This document shows, in pieces, positions 1-6,502 of a stretch of 10,676 nucleotides of DNA. The notes beneath the pieces are model-generated. The model was not told where the DNA came from, ran no database searches, and worked only from the letters and a program-made list of their open reading frames with translations. Position 1 is the stretch's first letter. Each line of letters opens with the position of its first letter. The DNA comes from Mesoaciditogaceae bacterium. Its GTDB lineage: Bacteria > Thermotogota > Thermotogae > Mesoaciditogales > Mesoaciditogaceae. The stretch covers positions 1-10,676 of the forward strand of contig WFSH01000270.1 in NCBI GenBank assembly GCA_015486145.1. Direction: 5' to 3'. The translations under genes were made by a program, and so were the position numbers.

Positions 1-35
1 ATGAATGGCCCGTACTTGAGAAAATGATTTTCCAT
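1..35 (-). CDS. Possible start of a further minus-strand gene (partial, cut by window edge)
   Basis: An ATG at 35..33 opens a frame reading MENHFLKYGPF to the window edge. An AAGGG-like ribosome site lies 9 bases upstream of it. It would lie downstream of the exported GH130 gene, about 140 bases after that gene's stop, in the same direction. Only 11 codons are visible, so no family can be named. A second minus-strand frame, starting at 145..143 and rich in hydrophobic residues, is also open to the edge but has no ribosome site. Either could be chance. Confidence 0.2.
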   Translation of the reverse strand, partial: MENHFLKYGPF

Positions 36-176
36 AAAGAAACGCCCTTCAATTGCCAAAGTATCATGATGTAAGCAAGTGAAATCAGAAGATCTGGCAT
101 GAAAGGCTCGGATACAAGAATAAATTTACAGCAATTTCTTGGCATAACCCAAACTTTTTACGGAATTCAAAATGAT

Positions 177-1130
177 TCACTGATTCATATTCATAACAGC
201 AGCGCAAACGTATGTATCAGCTGCACCGTAATACAAGATCCATTTGTTTTTCAATTTTACAAGTCCTTCGGCAAAAACAACATTTGGCGTCTGGCCGTAT
301 TTTTCCCAATTTTTCGTTGGCGTAAGAAATGGTTTATCTAATCTTTGGACTACTTGAGTTGGATCATCTTTGGAAAATATAACGGCCCCCGTAGAATACT
401 TATGAGAATAATCGGCACCGTTGTATATCAAGAGTACGCCTTTATTTGTCATGATTGGAGCGGGTCCTGGTTCAACAAGGACGGAGTCAAACATACCAGG
501 TCGCGGTGTTAACACTGGATAGGGCGAGGCTTTCCAGTGGATCAAATCCGTTGAATATGCTATGTAGATATTTGTGTCTCCAAAATACATCACGTACTTT
601 CCGTTGATCTTTTTGTTGAGAATGGCACCAGATTTTGACCACCCGGCATTTGGAAATATTGGACCTATCTTTTTCCAATGAGTTAAATCCGTTGAAACTG
701 CTTCACACAGACGTGCTACTGAACCATTGTAAGCCGTGTAAGTCAAGTAGTAAGTGTCTTTGACTTTTGTTATTCTTGGATCTTCACATCCTCCCGGTTT
801 TTCGTAAGGGAGAGTTGGCGTGATAACGGGAGTTGAATTGAGATGAAAATGAAGTCCATCCTTACTTTCACCGAGTCCTATTCTGGAAGTTCCATTCCAA
901 CGTCTGACACCGGTCCAATCCTCCTCACGGTAAAGCAAATAGATCTTTCCATTTTTTACAACTGCCGTGGGGTTGAAAACTGCTTTTGCCATTGGCCCTG
1001 TTCCATATGGAAGAATTATGGGATTTCCAGAATATTTTCGAAATTTGTAAAGTTGAGTTAAATCAAATCCACAAATAGCCACGACTTCCAAAATCATCAA
1101 GATCGTGAAAAGTAAAATCAGCCTTTTCAT
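177..1130 (-). CDS. Exported GH130-family glycosidase, hydrolase-type active site
   Basis: This 317-residue protein has the five-bladed beta-propeller repeat pattern of glycoside hydrolase family 130. I see SRIGLGESKDGLHF at 82-95, GCEDPR at 114-119 with the expected catalytic Asp117, repeated strand motifs (YLTYTAY, YVMYFG, LLIYNG, ILYYGAAD), and TPNVVF at 281-286. Unlike its neighbour it begins with a signal peptide (MKR, then a hydrophobic stretch to about residue 20; possible cleavage after Ala18, or an uncleaved anchor), so it should act outside the cytoplasm. The basic positions seen in the neighbouring enzyme (Arg of YHR, Lys of LKIG, His of YHG) are here Gly184, Leu218 and Asn237, and a Glu (E220, in VEPGPAPI) is present. 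In GH130, loss of phosphate-binding basic residues is associated with hydrolysis, as in Bacteroides beta-1,2-mannosidases, so I infer a beta-mannosidase-like hydrolase. Start: the GTG at 1139 lies inside the GAGGTGA ribosome site, so the ATG at 1130 is preferred. It is probably the last gene of the operon or next to last. Confidence 0.88.
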   Translation of the reverse strand: MKRLILLFTILMILEVVAICGFDLTQLYKFRKYSGNPIILPYGTGPMAKAVFNPTAVVKNGKIYLLYREEDWTGVRRWNGTSRIGLGESKDGLHFHLNSTPVITPTLPYEKPGGCEDPRITKVKDTYYLTYTAYNGSVARLCEAVSTDLTHWKKIGPIFPNAGWSKSGAILNKKINGKYVMYFGDTNIYIAYSTDLIHWKASPYPVLTPRPGMFDSVLVEPGPAPIMTNKGVLLIYNGADYSHKYSTGAVIFSKDDPTQVVQRLDKPFLTPTKNWEKYGQTPNVVFAEGLVKLKNKWILYYGAADTYVCAAVMNMNQ

Positions 1131-1135
1131 ACATG

Positions 1136-1142
1136 TCACCTC
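1136..1142 (-). promoter_or_regulatory. Ribosome binding site that fixes the start of the exported GH130
   Basis: GAGGTGA on the minus strand lies 5 bases before the ATG at 1130. The upstream in-frame GTG (1139..1137) is part of this sequence and therefore cannot be the start it serves. The choice removes three residues and leaves a standard signal peptide beginning MKRLILLF. Confidence 0.75.
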
Positions 1143-1151
1143 ACGAACAGA

Positions 1152-2030
1152 TTAAAATTCTTTTTCCACTTCTTTTATAGGTATAGTTGCAAGAGCCATA
1201 CAGTTATCAGCACCTCCATAATAGACGAGGTAGTTTTCATTGTACTGAACCATGGCATCCGAGAAAACCACATTCGGTACTTGACCGAAGCGTTCAAAAT
1301 CCTCTTGAGGTTCGAGTATTGGCTCATTAGATCGCCTTATAAGTTTTGTAGGATCGTCTAAATCAAAAAGTGCAAAGCCCAACCTGTAAACCATATTTCG
1401 ATCTACCCCATGGTAGAGCATCAACCAACCATGAGATGTTTTTATTGGAGGAGCTCCTATACCTATTTTTAAAGAGTCCCAGGCATCCTTTCTTGGACTC
1501 ATTATTGTTTTATGATCGGTCCAATGATGCAGATCATCCGAGAATGATACCCATATATTAGGTTCAATTCTGTGATAAAGCATGTATCTTCCATTGACTT
1601 TCTCAGGGAAAAGTGCGGCGTCTTTGTCATCTTGATCGGGTAGAATGACACCGTATCTCTTCCAAGTTATGAAGTTACCGGTTGAAGCCATTGAAACTCT
1701 CATACCATTTTTGGAATAAGCGGTGTAAAGCATGTAATAGTTGTCCCCGATCTTTGTGAGTCTCGGATCTTCGCATCCTTTGGCTTCAAAATCGCTTGCA
1801 GGTGAAAAAACGGGTTTATCCAGTCTTGAAAAGTGAACTCCATCAGTACTCACAGCATACCCAATTCTCGAGATATCATCAACTCCCATGGCTCTGTAAA
1901 GCATGTGAAACAATCCCTCTTTTTTGTCATACACAACAGCACCGTTAAATATAAATCTCGATTCCCATGAATGCTCACGTATTGGTAAAAGAATCGGATT
2001 TCTCAGGTCTCTTTTGAGTTTTAAGCTCAT
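1152..2030 (-). CDS. Cytoplasmic GH130-family beta-mannoside phosphorylase
   Basis: This 292-residue protein has no signal peptide and is a full-length GH130 beta-propeller. Motifs in order: NPILLP at 11-16, SRIGYAVSTDGVHF at 54-67, GCEDPR at 85-90 with the expected catalytic Asp88, YHR at 152-154, LKIGIGAPPIKT at 187-198, GWLMLYHGVD at 201-210, and VPNVVFSDAM at 251-260. Arg154, Lys188 and His207 occupy the positions I expect to bind phosphate in characterised GH130 phosphorylases. The likely reaction is phosphorolysis of a beta-mannosyl oligosaccharide to alpha-mannose 1-phosphate plus a shortened acceptor, in the cytosol. Linkage (beta-1,4 or beta-1,2) and acceptor cannot be told from sequence. 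The ATG at 2030 has an AAGGAGGA ribosome site 8 bases upstream. It sits 18 bases after the permease gene and 21 bases before the exported GH130 gene, which fits import followed by intracellular phosphorolysis. Confidence 0.92.
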   Translation of the reverse strand: MSLKLKRDLRNPILLPIREHSWESRFIFNGAVVYDKKEGLFHMLYRAMGVDDISRIGYAVSTDGVHFSRLDKPVFSPASDFEAKGCEDPRLTKIGDNYYMLYTAYSKNGMRVSMASTGNFITWKRYGVILPDQDDKDAALFPEKVNGRYMLYHRIEPNIWVSFSDDLHHWTDHKTIMSPRKDAWDSLKIGIGAPPIKTSHGWLMLYHGVDRNMVYRLGFALFDLDDPTKLIRRSNEPILEPQEDFERFGQVPNVVFSDAMVQYNENYLVYYGGADNCMALATIPIKEVEKEF

Positions 2031-2048
2031 TGTGTGTATCCTCCTTAT

Positions 2049-2888
2049 TTATTTGAATGACATTGATATTCCTTGCAAGAAATATTTTCTGAATATTATG
2101 AATATGATGACCATTGGGATGGTTTGAATCACCGATCCGGCGAGTATAGGGCCAACGTAACCACCGTAAGTCTTGTTGAAAACCGCGAGTAAAACCGCAA
2201 GAGGCATTTTGGGATGAGACTGTATGACTATCAAAGGCCACATGAAATTATCCCATATTCCTATAAAAGTAAAGATGGTAACAATTGCCATGGTCGATCT
2301 ACTCAATGGTACCATGACGTTGAAAACCACCCAGAAAAAGTTGGCACCATCTATTTTAGCAGCCTCTATATAGTCGTTTGGAACGGATTTAAAAGACTGT
2401 GAAAACATGAACACCCCCCATGCACCCATAAGACTGGGAACGATCATGGCAGCGTAAGTATCAAGAAGTCCAAAGCTTCTGATCACTATGTAAAGTGGAA
2501 CTGTAAACATGAATCCTGGAAAAAGCATTTGGTATATCACAAAATTGAAAAGCGCTTTTGAACCACCGAACCGGATCTTTGCCACTGCATATCCAACTAT
2601 TGCGGAAGTCACAACTACAGAGACCGTGACTACTACAGAAATAAAAATGCTGTTAAATAATCCACGAAGGAAAGGATATCCCATCTGATCTGCCACCGAA
2701 AGTATGTAAGAATACGACTTAAGTGTAAGATGAGATGGTATAAAAGTGGTGTAGATCTCGTTCCACGGTTTAAATGAAGATAAGAACAGCCAAACGTATG
2801 GATAAAGCCACACCGATGAAACAGCGAACATGATGCCATAAAATACAACTGCCTTTACATTCTGGGCCAACATCTTTTTGGAAGTCAT
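2049..2888 (-). CDS. Sugar ABC transporter permease, MalG type (CUT1)
   Basis: This 279-residue integral membrane protein has about six hydrophobic segments (roughly residues 13-36, 78-102, 113-137, 145-165, 198-222 and 245-266). The ABC-permease EAA loop is at 174-195: IEAAKIDGA followed by VPLSRS, which docks to the ATPase. The C-terminus (RKYFLQGIS...) resembles the MalG family ending RYF.QG. Its ATG overlaps the stop codon of the MalF-type gene in an ATGA (2885-2888), so the two permeases are probably translationally coupled and made 1:1. It should form the channel heterodimer with the neighbouring permease and receive oligosaccharide from the binding protein. No ATPase gene is seen in this cluster. 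Confidence 0.95.
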   Translation of the reverse strand: MTSKKMLAQNVKAVVFYGIMFAVSSVWLYPYVWLFLSSFKPWNEIYTTFIPSHLTLKSYSYILSVADQMGYPFLRGLFNSIFISVVVTVSVVVTSAIVGYAVAKIRFGGSKALFNFVIYQMLFPGFMFTVPLYIVIRSFGLLDTYAAMIVPSLMGAWGVFMFSQSFKSVPNDYIEAAKIDGANFFWVVFNVMVPLSRSTMAIVTIFTFIGIWDNFMWPLIVIQSHPKMPLAVLLAVFNKTYGGYVGPILAGSVIQTIPMVIIFIIFRKYFLQGISMSFK

Positions 2889-3772
2889 GCGAACTCCACT
2901 TTCCTTTCTATCAGCTTACGTGTGAGAAGGATCAGAGCAAAACTCATACCAGCTGCGACTATGCTCATCGTGGCTGCGTAACCTGGCTCGTATTTTAAAA
3001 ATGCGTCCGTATAAATCACCATCATAAAGGTTTGAGTGCTGTTTAAAGGTCCGCCCCCAGTTATCATGAAAGGCTCTGTAAAAATTCCAAATGTTAATGT
3101 TATGGCAAGTACCATAACCATCACAATTGATGGATTCAAAAGAGGCAACGTGATCTTCCAAAACTGTGTCCATTTGGTTGCACCGTCTATTTCAGCTGCT
3201 TCGTATAATTCTTTCGGTATTGCTTGCAAACCGGCAAGAAAAATCAACGCGTAGTAGCCCATGAACTTCCACGTGACCATGATAGCGATCGAAAACATGG
3301 CCCAGTTTGGATCGGAAAACCACGGTATGAAAACTCCAAAGTGATCGTAAAGGAAATTGTTTACAGGGCCGTTTGTCGAGAATAATTGTGTGAATATTAT
3401 GGAATATGCAACACCCGAAGAGACGTTTGCTATGAGAAAACTCATGGCGAAGAAAGTTTTGAAACGTTTTGCTTTAGAAAATGCCATTGCAAGTGCAATG
3501 GACAATGTCAATCCCATTGGTATGAAATAAAACATAAATCTTATGGTGTTCCATGTTACCGTCCAAAACATCGGATCTCGAAAGAGTTTTATAAAATTAT
3601 CAAGCCATATCGTTTCACGTGGAGAAATGAAATTCCATTTTGAGAGTGCCAATACTACAAGCCAAACAAATGGATATCCAAAAAATATCGCCGCAAATAT
3701 CCAATAAGGCCCTGATAGCAACCAACCTTTGATATTCTCCACTCTTTCAAGAGATCTTACGTTGCTTTTCAA
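2885..3772 (-). CDS. Sugar ABC transporter permease, MalF type (CUT1)
   Basis: This 295-residue membrane protein has a short cytoplasmic N-terminus, a first membrane segment near 22-44, several more between 75 and 230, and a last one near 265-284. The EAA loop YEAAEIDGATKWTQFW begins at residue 190 and runs to ITLPLL. The MITGGGPLNSTQT stretch (236-248) is typical of the MalF/LacF side of CUT1 transporters. The chosen start is TTG at 3772. An AAGGGGG ribosome site (3780-3786) sits 7 bases upstream, and there is no other Met until residue 80. The gene follows the binding-protein gene after a 77-base gap containing a strong hairpin, and overlaps the MalG-type gene by 4 bases. Substrate is inferred from context only. 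Confidence 0.95.
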   Translation of the reverse strand: MKSNVRSLERVENIKGWLLSGPYWIFAAIFFGYPFVWLVVLALSKWNFISPRETIWLDNFIKLFRDPMFWTVTWNTIRFMFYFIPMGLTLSIALAMAFSKAKRFKTFFAMSFLIANVSSGVAYSIIFTQLFSTNGPVNNFLYDHFGVFIPWFSDPNWAMFSIAIMVTWKFMGYYALIFLAGLQAIPKELYEAAEIDGATKWTQFWKITLPLLNPSIVMVMVLAITLTFGIFTEPFMITGGGPLNSTQTFMMVIYTDAFLKYEPGYAATMSIVAAGMSFALILLTRKLIERKVEFA

Positions 3773-3808
3773 TAAAGAACCCCCTTAAGTCTGTTGGTGA
3801 TAAAATCA

Positions 3809-3841
3809 TGGAAAGGCGGCACTTTATATGCCGCCTTTCCA
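3809..3841 (-). repeat. Strong intercistronic hairpin after the binding-protein gene
   Basis: A perfect 13-bp inverted repeat (arms 3809-3821 and 3829-3841, TGGAAAGGCGGCA and its complement) flanks a 7-base loop. It begins 8 bases after the stop of the binding-protein gene. On the transcribed minus strand the bases after the stem (CATGATTTTATC) contain only a short T run, so it is a poor full terminator. A position between binding-protein and permease genes is typical of structures that protect the upstream mRNA from 3' decay or attenuate the downstream part, giving excess binding protein over permease. That role is inferred. Confidence 0.8.
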
Positions 3842-3849
3842 AAAACATT

Positions 3850-5118
3850 TCACTGGAAAAGAATGTTATTCACAGCCGCCACCGCATCATTTAAGGCTTT
3901 TTGAGGAGTCGTTTTTAAGTACATAAGCGGTTCGATAAGCTTATTTGTCATTGCTTGCTGAATGGAGACAGTTTTTGATGAGAGAGCCGGTGGAACTGAA
4001 TATGGTACGTATTTGGCGTAAGCCGCAAAAACAGGATCTTTGAGATACGGAGCAAAGAGTTTGTTTGTGAGCAAGTCTTCCCTTGCCGGTGGCATCTGAG
4101 TTAATTTTATCCACAAAACGTCATGTTCAGGGTTTGAGTACACCCATTTCATGAATTCCCATGCAGCTTCTTTGTGTTTAGAGGTTTTGAATATGATCAT
4201 ACCTTTGGTATCGGCAAAAGTGTAAATTGGCTTATCCTTCGGGTAATTATCCGGAACTGGTGGTGGGGTTACAACCACATCATTCTTCAATATGTTGGGG
4301 AATTGTCTTTGAGCGTATGGGATACTCCATGGACCCATAATCATGCCAACAACGGCTCCATTATAAAATGGCAAATTCCCGAGATCAACAGCAGTGTAGT
4401 GATCTTTAAATAGTGTGTAAATGAAATTTGCAACTTCTTTTCCATATTTGTTGTTGAACACCGCAACCTGTTTTTCTGGATAGATATAGGGTTTTCCACC
4501 ACTGGCAGCGTAATAGTCGGTTATGAAATCAAACCATCTACTCCACCAATTCACTCCCGTTACAGCTTGGTACACATATCTTCTGTGTGGAATCACCACT
4601 TTTTTAGCCAGGTCATAGATTTGGCTGTAAGTTCTTGGTGGTTGATTGAAACCGTATTTTGCAAGGATGTCTTTCCTCCACCACACGAGCATTGGATTAA
4701 CGTATATCGGTAAAACGTAGTAATGGCCGTTGTACTCCCATTTTTTTATGACATTTGACATATCCCTTGCTTTTACGAGATCTTTGAATCCTGCAAAAGA
4801 ATCGAGAGGAACTATTGCTTTACTGGAAATGAGTTCCGCAGCGAAACCGCTAAAGATGTTTGTACAAATATCGGGTTGTCTGTTTGAAGCTATAGCGGTA
4901 AGAATTGCCTCCTCTGAACTTCCAGCCGCTGGTATCTGACTCCATTTGATCTTGATGTTTGGGTGGGTTTTTGCCCACTCTGGTAACAGAGTTTTCCAAA
5001 ACAGATTTTGGTTTGGATTTGGAGCCGTCCAAAGAGTGAGTGTAATCGCCTCACTAAAGCCGACAATCGCAACGATCATGACCACAGTCAAGAAAAGTAA
5101 TCCTACCTTCTTTTTCAC
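3850..5118 (-). CDS. Extracellular solute-binding protein of the sugar ABC transporter (SBP family 1)
   Basis: This 422-residue protein has a signal peptide (KKK, then a hydrophobic core, likely cut after SEA at residue 24). The mature part starts ITLTLWTAPNPNQ and follows the family 1 pattern: beta strand and LPEWAKTHPNIKI at 45-57, AIASNRQPDI at 75-84, YVLPIYVNPMLVWWRKD at 134-150, then WEFMKWVYSN at 320-329 in the second lobe. It should capture oligosaccharides outside the membrane and deliver them to the two permeases. The many Trp and Tyr residues (for example W146-W147 and W191-W192) fit sugar stacking. It has no lipobox Cys, so it is probably soluble in the periplasm or toga space. The start is GTG at 5118 with AAGGAGG (5127-5133) 8 bases upstream. 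It lies 41 bases downstream of the regulator gene and is probably cotranscribed with it. Confidence 0.95.
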   Translation of the reverse strand: MKKKVGLLFLTVVMIVAIVGFSEAITLTLWTAPNPNQNLFWKTLLPEWAKTHPNIKIKWSQIPAAGSSEEAILTAIASNRQPDICTNIFSGFAAELISSKAIVPLDSFAGFKDLVKARDMSNVIKKWEYNGHYYVLPIYVNPMLVWWRKDILAKYGFNQPPRTYSQIYDLAKKVVIPHRRYVYQAVTGVNWWSRWFDFITDYYAASGGKPYIYPEKQVAVFNNKYGKEVANFIYTLFKDHYTAVDLGNLPFYNGAVVGMIMGPWSIPYAQRQFPNILKNDVVVTPPPVPDNYPKDKPIYTFADTKGMIIFKTSKHKEAAWEFMKWVYSNPEHDVLWIKLTQMPPAREDLLTNKLFAPYLKDPVFAAYAKYVPYSVPPALSSKTVSIQQAMTNKLIEPLMYLKTTPQKALNDAVAAVNNILFQ

Positions 5119-5159
5119 GTTGATTGCCTCCTTACAAAGAATTTGGGCAGTTGGGTCAA

Positions 5160-6149
5160 TTAAATAGAACTGCCTCTCTTAATAAATTCGGTGAAAAGCG
5201 AAATTCTAACGGGATAAATATCCTGGTTGTACACGATATCTATGAGTCTTTTTAATGCCAAAGAACCCATTTCATGCATTGGTACTTTTAAAGTTGAAAG
5301 GGGAGGAGTAAAATGTTTGCCCTTTTCTATCCCATCAAAGCCTATTACAGAGACATCTTCAGGTACTTTGATATGAAAACTTGATAGGGTCTCGATCACC
5401 TTCATGGCTATGGGATCGTTAGACGCAAAAATTGCTTCCGGAACCCCATAAACGTTCAGCATCTTATCTATAAGTGGTTTCATATCTTCCATTACTTCGT
5501 CGTTGTACTCATAACTCTTTGGAAGTAGGTTGTTTTGTTCCATAGTTGCTACATAACCGTTGTATCTGTCTTTGAATCCAAAATGATTCAAGAATCCATG
5601 TATATGGACGATCTTTTTGAAACGTTGTGAAATGAGATATTTCACCGCATAGCTGGCTCCATCGTAACCGTTGCTAACAACGCAATCTACCTTGACCGTT
5701 GGTATATATTGATCTACGAGAACCACGGGTATACCGATTTTCTTGAAAAATCTCACGTGTTCAGCCGTTGTGTCGCCACCTACTAAAAGCACACCATCAA
5801 CATTCTTTAGTTTCTCTTCATCAAGATTAGTTTCCATTTCAACTATTTCGGTCACACTTCGATTCATATTCGCTGCGGTTTGTATGCCCTTTATGACTAT
5901 GGAATAAAATTCTTTACTCTTCAAATCAAGAGAACCCAGGATTCTTCTGCTCACCATTATGAGCACATGGGTTATATTCCTTTTGCTTGCTAAATGTTTT
6001 GCCCAAGGATCCATTTCAAATCTGTATTCTTTCAAAACCTTGAGTACTTTCTCACGCGTGGTGGACGAAACATTTTCTGAGTTGTTTAAAACTCTTGAAA
6101 CAGTTGCAGTTGAAACCTCTGCCTTTTTTGCTATTTCGCGAATATTCAC
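5160..6149 (-). CDS. LacI-family transcriptional regulator of the locus
   Basis: This 329-residue LacI/GalR protein has a helix-turn-helix at 3-22 (IREIAKKAEVSTATVSRVLN) and a hinge helix region PWAKHLASKR at 48-57 with the minor-groove Leu53-Ala54. A periplasmic-binding-protein-like sensor domain follows from about 60 to the end (DGVLLVGG at 118-125, FASNDPIAMKV at 241-251, VSVIGFDG at 266-273). In this family the protein binds a roughly 14-16 bp palindrome with central CG and responds to a sugar or sugar phosphate. Two such palindromes lie in the adjacent intergenic region, one over its own promoter, so I infer autoregulation and local control. The GTG start at 6149 is served by AAAGGA (6160-6165), 10 bases upstream. 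It is the first gene of the minus-strand operon. The effector is unknown. Confidence 0.95.
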   Translation of the reverse strand: MNIREIAKKAEVSTATVSRVLNNSENVSSTTREKVLKVLKEYRFEMDPWAKHLASKRNITHVLIMVSRRILGSLDLKSKEFYSIVIKGIQTAANMNRSVTEIVEMETNLDEEKLKNVDGVLLVGGDTTAEHVRFFKKIGIPVVLVDQYIPTVKVDCVVSNGYDGASYAVKYLISQRFKKIVHIHGFLNHFGFKDRYNGYVATMEQNNLLPKSYEYNDEVMEDMKPLIDKMLNVYGVPEAIFASNDPIAMKVIETLSSFHIKVPEDVSVIGFDGIEKGKHFTPPLSTLKVPMHEMGSLALKRLIDIVYNQDIYPVRISLFTEFIKRGSSI

Positions 6150-6166
6150 AAACTTTCAGTCCTTTC

Positions 6167-6182
6167 TTGTAACCGCTTACAT
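6167..6182. promoter_or_regulatory. LacI-type operator O1 over the minus-strand promoter
   Basis: TTGTAACCGCTTACAT holds a 14-bp imperfect palindrome (TGTAA-CCGC-TTACA) with the central CG typical of LacI-family sites. It matches the cre-like pattern TGWAANCGNTNWCA. It overlaps the proposed -10 and start point of the regulator operon and abuts the regulator's ribosome site, so occupancy should block transcription. It differs from O2 only at two positions. Binding by the adjacent regulator is inferred. Confidence 0.85.
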
Positions 6183-6210
6183 AATAGCATTCTATGTAAA
6201 TTGAGAGCAA
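6181..6210 (-). promoter_or_regulatory. Promoter of the regulator-transport-GH130 operon
   Basis: On the minus strand, TTGCTC (6210-6205) and TATTAT (6186-6181) are 18 bases apart. A TG one base upstream of the -10 (TGCTATTAT) makes it an extended -10. The expected start point near 6174 falls inside operator O1 and gives a leader of about 25 bases to the GTG at 6149. No other promoter was seen in the short gaps inside the operon. Confidence 0.65.
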
Positions 6211-6435
6211 TGTTGATTATTGATAATATTTGGCTATTTTTGACGAAAAATGACATTTAGTACCGATAATTCTGAAATTACTCATTTTTTCTTCGTATAT
6301 CTAAGGTTAACAACCAAAAATGTCATTACAGACCGCAATCATACGAAATTTCGTGAAAATCAGAGAACAGACTTTCTAATAAGACATAAACAGGAATAAA
6401 AGCTGAAAAACATCAGAAAACGTCTTAATTAAAAC
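6211..6435. other. AT-rich spacer between divergent promoters with extra palindromes
   Basis: About 225 bases with no supported gene. It contains AAATGACATTT (6248-6258) and AATGTCATT (6319-6327), which share the same 9-base core in opposite orientation 70 bp apart. The bases around both copies are also partly alike (AAAAATG.CATT....ACCG). It also has a perfect 12-bp palindrome, ACGAAATTTCGT (6343-6354). These could be sites for a second regulator, or chance in AT-rich DNA. The space would let operators O1 and O2 meet by looping. Confidence 0.4.
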
Positions 6436-6463
6436 TTGCTAAAATATTAAATATGTGTATAAT
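6436..6463 (+). promoter_or_regulatory. Promoter of the plus-strand secreted-protein genes
   Basis: TTGCTA (6436-6441) and a perfect TATAAT (6458-6463) are separated by 16 bases. The start point would be near 6470, at the beginning of operator O2, giving a leader of about 33 bases before the GTG at 6503. The -35 core TTGCT is the same as in the opposing promoter, so the two promoters and operators form a mirror arrangement. Confidence 0.75.
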
Positions 6464-6467
6464 TATT

Positions 6468-6483
6468 TTGTAACCGTTTACAA
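6468..6483. promoter_or_regulatory. LacI-type operator O2 over the plus-strand start point
   Basis: TTGTAACCGTTTACAA is a 16-bp palindrome with seven of eight base pairs symmetric and a central CG. It starts 5 bases after the -10 element, covering the predicted transcription start. A LacI-family repressor here would block initiation. Its near identity to O1, 301 bp away centre to centre, indicates that one regulator controls both directions. Confidence 0.88.
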
Positions 6484-6502
6484 CAAGAAGGAGGGATTTT
6501 TC

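Noticed and set aside
3..74. Plus-strand open stretch ending at TAA 72-74, possibly the C-terminus of a convergent gene
   Set aside because: Only 23 codons, no recognisable motif, and no terminator after it. It cannot be told from chance.
6455..6502. In-frame upstream GTG that would lengthen the 453-residue secreted protein by 16 residues
   Set aside because: This stretch contains the TATAAT promoter element and operator O2, has no ribosome site of its own, and would spoil the signal peptide. GTG at 6503 has a strong AAGGAGGG site.
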